From Adenanthera pavonina (taxonomy: Eukaryota > Streptophyta > Magnoliopsida > Fabales > Fabaceae): a DNA stretch of 64,000 bases. Positions within the stretch are counted from its first letter, which is position 1. Each line of letters starts with the position of its first letter. The notes under the pieces were generated by a model. That model made no database searches. It was not told the DNA's origin and saw only the letters and a list, made by a program, of their open reading frames with translations. Below, in pieces: positions 58,636-64,000 of the stretch. The translations under genes were made by a program, and so were the position numbers. The stretch covers positions 27,798,001 through 27,862,000 of the forward strand of contig JAIVEN010000014.1 in the NCBI GenBank assembly GCA_026686845.1, in the 5' to 3' direction.

Positions 58636-60966
58636 ATGGCTGGTGAAGAACTTGAACTTAAAGTTTTAATGAGAGTTTTTAATGATCAAATCCAGAAGTT
58701 GAATGTCAAATTGGATAGCATGCAAGTTTCTTCATGCAAAAAGGATGTTAAATTGAACATCCCAAAATTTTGTGGAGAGAATGATCCTGATATGTACTTG
58801 GAGTGGGAAGGAAGAATTGAACAATGGTTTGAAGATTGCCAGTACTCCGAGTTTGAGAAAGTGAAATTAGCTACTCCTCACTTAGAAGGAAAAGCCAAAG
58901 TTTGGTGGGAACGATTTGAAAGAAAGCACCTTCGTGAAGAGAAACAGTGTGATACTTGGAATAGCATGAAGCTCATTTTGAAGCAAAAGTATGCACCACA
59001 CCACTACTTCTATGAGTATCTTCCAACTCGTAGAAAGGAGCAAACTTCTAAGGTACAAATTTCAGTTCCAAGTCCAAGTGATTCTCATTTGGAGCAAAAA
59101 GATGCAATGGAGGAGATATCTTCCTCAACATCTACAATGGTTGTTGAACCAAGGGAATCAACCACTCTTGAAGGTACCTCTAATTCTCAAAATCCTTGTG
59201 TTGATAATGTTTCTTATGAATTAGAGTATGATGTTCTTGAGAATCGTAAGGAGGAAAATGTTGATGATATTCTTGATGGGATTGATCATGATCATTTACC
59301 ACCATTAGTGGAGACAATTGCTCTAGATGTTACTAGTGAGGTGATAGAGAACTTTGTTGATAGTGGTGTACTTGTTTCTAGTGATACTCACATTGTTATG
59401 CCATTAGAAATTAGTTCTCATGGGTGTGATGAAGTTGAACATGTTGATATGGTGTTTGGGCATCCATGGTTATTTGATGATAGTTGTTCTTTTGAAGTAA
59501 AGAAAGCCCATGGAATGTGTTGTATTCAATTATATGAAAATCACAAGAAAATCAAAAGTGAGCTTGAAAGGAAAAATAAATGTGAGAAGAATATGAGTGG
59601 TAAAAACAAGAGTGAAAAACAAAAGAGAAAAGAAAGAGTGCAGAAAAATGAAAAAAGAGGAAAACAAATGAGTGAAAAGAAACTTGAGAGAAGAATGAAG
59701 AAGAGAAAGAAAAAGAGAGAAAAGAGAAAAGAAAAAGGGAGTTTGAGAAAAGATGAGAATAATGAGGTAAAAGCAATTGTGAGTTGTTTGAGTAAACGAG
59801 AGTTTAAGATAGTTTCTTTACAACTCCTTCCTTCATATCTTCCATATGTTCCTTCTTTTCATCTTCTCCATCCTTCTTACTTTATCTTTGATTTTTATAA
59901 TTTATTTAGTCCATCCATGTGTTATGAGTCCTCAATTCCTCTTGAATTTAATGTGAAAGAAAGTCCGTTTAACCATTTAGTGTCTTCTTTCTCTAGTTCA
60001 TCCATCTATGTCACTTCATTACATTTTCATCACAGTGTTCTACAAACTCAATTCATTTGTGAAGCAGTTTCTACTAATTTCATGTTTTATGTATCTTGTG
60101 TGTCTCACAAGTCATGTGTCTTTTTAGTTCTTTATTGGTTTCTTCCATCTTACTTTCATGAATCTTGTGTGTTCCATTTTCTATCTAGTAACCCATTCTC
60201 TTCTCATTCCATCCAACTTTGTGATACTTTGTTTTCATCCATATGTATTCCTCTTGTGACCTATGTTCCATCCGTGCCTTGTCAATGTGCATCATCCACA
60301 GGTGTCAAATCCTTCCGAATTTTGAACCTAGCAAATAATATGAAAATCTACCCACCTTTTATCCCATATGTTTACTCTACAATCTTAATTTTCCTTGAGT
60401 CTTGTTGTGTCAAATTTGCCTCTAGTTTTTTATTGCAGGTTATTAGTGTGGATGTTATGGAAGGAAAATCAAGTTCTGATCCACTAATGCATGATAACAA
60501 GTCATATGCAATTCAAACTAATGGTCATTATAAGGTTTTTGATCCCGGAGATTGGTTTGGAATACAAGAATGTAAAAATGAAACATTAAAAGGGATGACT
60601 TTGCAGCCAAGAGTCATTATTACACCGCAAGTTCAAGCAAGGATTGAAGAGAAGATGCATCAATCAAGTTTGAAAAGTAAGTATACTCCCTATTTTTTAT
60701 TTGATGCTTTTAATTGTTCTCTTTCTTTCTATATAGATTATGGAGATTCGATGATGAATCATTTTGAGGTGGGAGGGAATGATAGAATACGATTGAGGCA
60801 TGAAGCATTTGGAGTCATTGGACATGGCAATGAGCTTGGAAAGAGCATGAAGCCCAACTATTTAAATCAAGCTGTAGTCCAAAAGAGAGCTAGAAAGTAT
60901 GGAAAAAGCTTTCAATCATATAGGCTAATGATTCAAGCCCAAAAGAAGCCCATTTGGGAGATATAA
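58636..60966 (+). CDS. Gag-like polyprotein of element G (776 aa)
   Basis: I start at MAGEELELK because all relatives begin there; an in-frame ATG 24 codons earlier (58564) is not conserved. Residues 40-140 form a retrotransposon-gag domain (LEWEGRIEQWF, HLEGKAKVWW at 82-91, MKLILKQKYAP). Residues 150-260 are acidic. Residues 270-305 (DMVFGHPWLFDDS) resemble the GRPWLFD tail of gypsy proteases, but the catalytic half is absent. Residues 310-372 are a Lys/Arg-rich block (RRMKKRKKKREKRKEK). Residues 385-620 are rich in Ser, Phe, His and Cys and weakly hydrophobic. The rest is a conserved C-terminal domain (FDPGDWFG, SKYTPYFLFDAF, DYGDS) that resembles the end of gypsy pol. Residues 715-776 are encoded by the 3' LTR. 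There is no zinc knuckle; the basic block may replace it in RNA binding. Role inferred: particle protein. Confidence 0.85.
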   Translation: MAGEELELKVLMRVFNDQIQKLNVKLDSMQVSSCKKDVKLNIPKFCGENDPDMYLEWEGRIEQWFEDCQYSEFEKVKLATPHLEGKAKVWWERFERKHLREEKQCDTWNSMKLILKQKYAPHHYFYEYLPTRRKEQTSKVQISVPSPSDSHLEQKDAMEEISSSTSTMVVEPRESTTLEGTSNSQNPCVDNVSYELEYDVLENRKEENVDDILDGIDHDHLPPLVETIALDVTSEVIENFVDSGVLVSSDTHIVMPLEISSHGCDEVEHVDMVFGHPWLFDDSCSFEVKKAHGMCCIQLYENHKKIKSELERKNKCEKNMSGKNKSEKQKRKERVQKNEKRGKQMSEKKLERRMKKRKKKREKRKEKGSLRKDENNEVKAIVSCLSKREFKIVSLQLLPSYLPYVPSFHLLHPSYFIFDFYNLFSPSMCYESSIPLEFNVKESPFNHLVSSFSSSSIYVTSLHFHHSVLQTQFICEAVSTNFMFYVSCVSHKSCVFLVLYWFLPSYFHESCVFHFLSSNPFSSHSIQLCDTLFSSICIPLVTYVPSVPCQCASSTGVKSFRILNLANNMKIYPPFIPYVYSTILIFLESCCVKFASSFLLQVISVDVMEGKSSSDPLMHDNKSYAIQTNGHYKVFDPGDWFGIQECKNETLKGMTLQPRVIITPQVQARIEEKMHQSSLKSKYTPYFLFDAFNCSLSFYIDYGDSMMNHFEVGGNDRIRLRHEAFGVIGHGNELGKSMKPNYLNQAVVQKRARKYGKSFQSYRLMIQAQKKPIWEI
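60766..60779 (+). other. Element G polypurine tract
   Basis: GAGGTGGGAGGGAA abuts the 3' LTR. It carries one T, where the other elements are all-purine (GAGGAAGGAGGGAA in A and B2). It also lies within the open frame and encodes the EVGGN residues. Confidence 0.9.
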
Positions 60967-61612
60967 CTTGAAGACAATGTGTGCTTCTCATGTGATCACT
61001 AAAAGTGACGTTTTTAATAAGTTTTATTAGGATTATTTTAGTCAATTTGTTTCCTTTTCAATAAAAGGAAAATAATGATCTGATTTGCTTTGCTTTATGC
61101 ATTTAAGAGGAGCCAACCTTTTCAAATTCAAAATTAGAATTAAATGCTCCTTTTGACTTAGGATTTCCTTTTTGTATTAATTAGCATTAATAAGGTTAGG
61201 TTTGTGGGGTGAACTAGAGTTAGTTTGTGGGTTAATATTTGCCTATAAATAGGCACCTCTTGTACTCTCGCAAACCACAATATGAATGAATGAATTTCTT
61301 TTCAGAAACTTTGTTGTTGTTCAGTGAGTTCTTTCTTGCTTATCCTTGAGTGCCAAAAAGAATGAGAACTTATCAAGGAGTGGTGATCCTTGTGGCGTCC
61401 CGGAGTTAGGATTCAAGAGACGGGTTCTCTTGGAGTCTACTTCCTTCGACCAACATTTTGTTCAATCTTCTTATTTCATCGTGTCTATTTTCTTTAGTTT
61501 TTGTTCATTGTTGTTCTTCATTGTTCTTGTGTTCAATTTATCTTTCCTTGAGTTGCACGATCCTTATATCAAAGAAGGCTCTTAGGACAGGTTCCTAACG
61601 TGTCTCCCATCA
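60780..61612 (+). repeat. Element G 3' LTR (833 bp)
   Basis: TGATAGAATACGATTGAGG .. CCCATCA, then TTAGA. It encodes the last 62 residues of the gag-like protein, to a TAA at 60964-60966. Confidence 0.95.
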
Positions 61613-62750
61613 TTAGATAAAGAGGAAGTAGCAGGAGATGATGAAATTGCTAACGTATGCTTAATGGCTCAAGAGACTGCTGAGGGGGAGAAAAATCACA
61701 ACCTTGATAGTGACAGTGATTCTGAGGTAAGTGATTCTAAACCTTCTTGCAATGAACTGCATGATACTGAGTTTCTCAAAATGTCTAAACAACTGAGTCA
61801 AGCTAAAAAGAAAATATACAAGCTTGAAAGTGAGTCTCATACATCTTGCATTACTTCACAGTTTTCTTCTTGGTGCACCTCTATTTGTGTCTCATGCATT
61901 GAGTTGAGAGATAAGAATAATTATCTCCACAGGACTTTGACCAAACTCACTAGAGGTGAGGATATACTAAAAGCATTACTGGGAAATCAAATTGTGAGTC
62001 AGAACAAAACTAGTCTAGGATATGACTCATGTGCGGTCAAGGAGAAATTGAAAATTAACAAACAAAATCTTTACCTGAGAAACTTTGTACATGCTAGAAA
62101 CATTAAAACAACTGAGAACATAGTTATTCCCAGCTGCTAAAAATCAAAAGGATAGATACTATAGTCATTATTTCAGACATGCATCTCTCTCCTCTAACCC
62201 TTTTTCTACTTGCCACTTCTGTAATAAGAAGGGTCATATATCCTCCACTAGTATATATAGGAAGGAAGGAAATGGAAATAGGTTGAAATGTGTTCCCAAG
62301 GATTCCTCCACTAACAAGAGAGGACCCAAGCAAATATAGGTACGAAAAAGAAAGAAAGAACTGAAACTTGTTTTGCAAGTATGTCTCAAGGTCAAAAAGA
62401 GATACAAATGGTACGTGGACAATGCTTGTTCGAGACACATGAATGGAGACAAAAAAAAAGTTCATTATGGTGAGAGATAAGAAAGGAGGAAAGGTTACTT
62501 TCGGTGGTGATCAGTCTGACTAGATAGTTGGGATTTGAATTGCTGGAAGAAACCCAAAAACATCAATTGAGGAAGTCCTATTCATAATAGGACTTAATCA
62601 TAACTTGTTGAATGTAAGTCAAACCTGTGATAGAGGCAATTGCATTCTGTTTGATTCCAACTATTGCCTTGTCATCAGAAAGAGTGACTGTAAAGTGATT
62701 CTCAAGGCAGAAAGAGATGGTAACTGTTATGCTGTTATACTATTAATTTA
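61613..62750 (+). pseudogene. Copia gag C-terminal spacer and protease remnant
   Basis: Continues copia gag in the frame left at 56728. The spacer (61664-62140) has an acidic start, a coiled-coil-like stretch (MSKQLSQAKKKIYKLESES) and a Cys-rich segment. Near 62215 is CHFCNKKGHIS, a knuckle-like remnant. The protease region follows: WYVDNACSRHM at 62409-62441, where the active-site motif D-S/T-G reads D-N-A, so it should be inactive. A frameshift in a run of A at about 62451-62460 and a stop near 62520 add damage. The GLNHNLLNVSQ segment (62585-62625) matches the usual linker before the pre-integrase domain. Confidence 0.82.
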
Positions 62751-64000
62751 GATGAATTACCTTCTCTAGACTATATATGCTTAATAAGTGAAAATGATGA
62801 TAGTTGGTTGTGGCAAAAGAGACTAGCACATGTTAGCATGCATCAATTGAATAAACTCATTAAAAATGAACTTGTGCTTGCTCTACCCAACATTAAGTTT
62901 GAAAAGGATAGAGAATGTGATGGTTGCCTTAAAGGGAAACAAACAAAGTCTTCATTCAATACCAAAAACATTGTTTCTACAACAAGACCTCTACAATTAC
63001 TTCACATAGATTTGATAGGTCCTAATCGTACTAAAAGTATTGGTGGAAACTTGTGTGCACTTGTTGTGGTAGATGTTTATTCTAAGTCCACTAATTTAGA
63101 TGAATTACCTTCTCTAGACTATATATGCTTAATAAGTGAAAATGATGATAGTTGGCTGTGGCATAGGAGACTAGCATATGTTAGCATGCATCAATTAAAT
63201 AAACTCATTAAAAATGAACTTGTGCTTGCTCTACCCAACATTAAGTTTGAAAAGGATAGAGAATGTGATGGTTGCCTTAAAGGGAAACAAACAAAGTCTT
63301 CATTCAATACCAAAAACATTGTTTCTACAACAAGACCTCTACAATTACTTCACATAGATTTGATAGGTCATAATCGTACTAAAAGTATTGGTGGAAACTT
63401 GTATGCACTTGTTGTGGTAGATGTTTATTCTAAGTTCACTTGGACTTTATTTCTTTCTTTTAAAGATGAAACATATGATGCTTTTCTGGTATTAGCCAAG
63501 AAAATCCAAAATGAGAAAGGTTGCTCTATGGTATGTACTAGAATAGATCATGGTGGAGAATTTGATTCCAACTACTGCCTTGTCATTAGAAAGAGTGATC
63601 GCAAAGTGATTCTCAAGACAGAAAGAGATGGTAACTGTTATACTGTTATACTATTGATTTAGATGAATTACCTTCTCTAGACTATATATGCTTAATAAGT
63701 GAAAATGATGATAGTTGGCTGTGGCATAGGAGATTAGCATATGTTAGTATGCATCAATTGAATAAACTTATTAAAAATGAACTTGTGCTTGCTCTACCCA
63801 ACATTAAGTTTGAAAAGGATAGAGAATGTGATGGTTGCCTTAAAGGGAAACAAACAAAGTTTTCATTCAATACCAAAAACATTGTTTCTACAATAAGACC
63901 TCTACAATTACTTCACATAGATATGATAGGTCCTAATCGTACTAAAAGTATTGGTGGAAACTTGTATGTACTTGTTGTGGTAGATGTTTATTCTAAGTTT
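62650..64000 (+). pseudogene. Copia GAG-pre-integrase and integrase, tandemly duplicated
   Basis: Three copies of the pre-integrase plus early integrase segment start at 62751, 63099 and 63662. Each has WLW.RRLA.VSMHQLNKL, then CDGCLKGKQT (the Cys pair of the zinc-binding motif), then RPLQLLHIDLIG (first catalytic Asp). In copy 1 the first zinc-binding His is Gln (WLWQKRL). Only copy 2 goes on to the second Asp region (RIDHGGEF, 63540-63563), and it then jumps back to the upstream linker. Copy 3 runs off the window. An 855-base frame (62808-63662) stays open across copies 1 and 2 because the 348-base step keeps phase. Confidence 0.9.

Larger units (their letters stand above)
56729..61612 (+). 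mobile_element. Element G: near-intact gag-only LTR retrotransposon, family I
   Basis: Two 833-bp LTRs (56729-57561 and 60780-61612), about 18 differences by eye. It has a primer site, a leader, an open 776-codon frame, a purine tract, and flanking TTACA / TTAGA (one mismatch), the second of which is the original copia sequence. All cis signals for reverse transcription and integration are present, but there is no protease active site, reverse transcriptase, RNase H or integrase. It would need enzymes from an autonomous relative. This matches the published TR-GAG type of non-autonomous element. Confidence 0.95.
54029..64000 (+). mobile_element. Ty1/copia element (SIRE-like), interrupted by G and cut by the window end
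   Basis: Order: 5' LTR (54029-55660), initiator-Met primer site, gag N-terminal region, element G insertion (56729-61612), rest of gag, protease remnant, and rearranged GAG-pre-integrase and integrase. Reverse transcriptase, RNase H and the 3' LTR are beyond the window. SIRE/Tork-type affinity rests on the UBN2-type gag and gene order (integrase before reverse transcriptase is implied, not seen). Many stops and frameshifts make it a dead copy. Confidence 0.88.

Overview
The window looks like repeat-dense nuclear DNA from a flowering plant, most likely a eudicot. It is AT-rich and has no intact host gene. It contains plant-type Ty1/copia and Ty3/gypsy LTR retrotransposons primed by initiator-Met tRNA, a Stowaway-like MITE, a probable tRNA-derived SINE, a satellite with a period near 165 bp, and a decayed intron-containing importin-5 (importin-beta family) gene. 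The species cannot be named from sequence alone.

Layout. 1-2382: an LTR fragment, unexplained DNA and a 165-bp satellite block. 2383-10519: a probable long gypsy-type solo LTR, itself split by element A (3887-8695, minus strand). 10520-11206: the satellite resumes. 11207-19925: a pile-up of LTR fragments, a decayed element (B1) and a well-preserved element B2 (14396-19534, minus) inserted in B1's LTR. 20818-31165: an LTR fragment, a scrap of gypsy integrase, then element D (plus). D was hit by element C (22271-24718), by a copia solo LTR (25649-27302) and by solo LTR E (28371-29291), and a different LTR cuts it off at 30316. 31166-36797: non-coding DNA with a MITE. 36809-42290: importin-5 pseudogene exons in duplicated, out-of-order arrangement. 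42890-52072: a 9-kb tandem array of about 12 units of about 750 bp. 54029-64000: a Ty1/copia element of SIRE-like type that runs off the window and is interrupted by the youngest and most complete element, G (56729-61612).

Main theme. Elements A, B1, B2, C, D and G are related non-autonomous LTR retrotransposons. Each intact design has LTRs of 0.8-0.96 kb (TGAT...ATCA), an initiator-Met primer site two bases inside the 5' LTR, a leader rich in short ACTGTTCATC-like motifs, one long gag-like reading frame, a purine tract and the 3' LTR. They encode no reverse transcriptase, RNase H or integrase. The frame joins a gypsy gag domain, an apparent relic of the protease C-terminus, an almost invariant Lys/Arg-rich block, a Ser/Phe/His/Cys-rich region, and a tail resembling the C-terminus of gypsy pol. 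The stop codon lies inside the 3' LTR. In G this frame is still open (776 residues), and G's two LTRs differ at about 2% of sites by eye, so it moved recently. They resemble the class described as TR-GAG elements, and an autonomous partner elsewhere must supply the enzymes.

Target duplications give a relative order: satellite, then gypsy solo LTR, then A; gypsy integrase scrap, then D, then C, E and the copia solo LTR; copia, then G.
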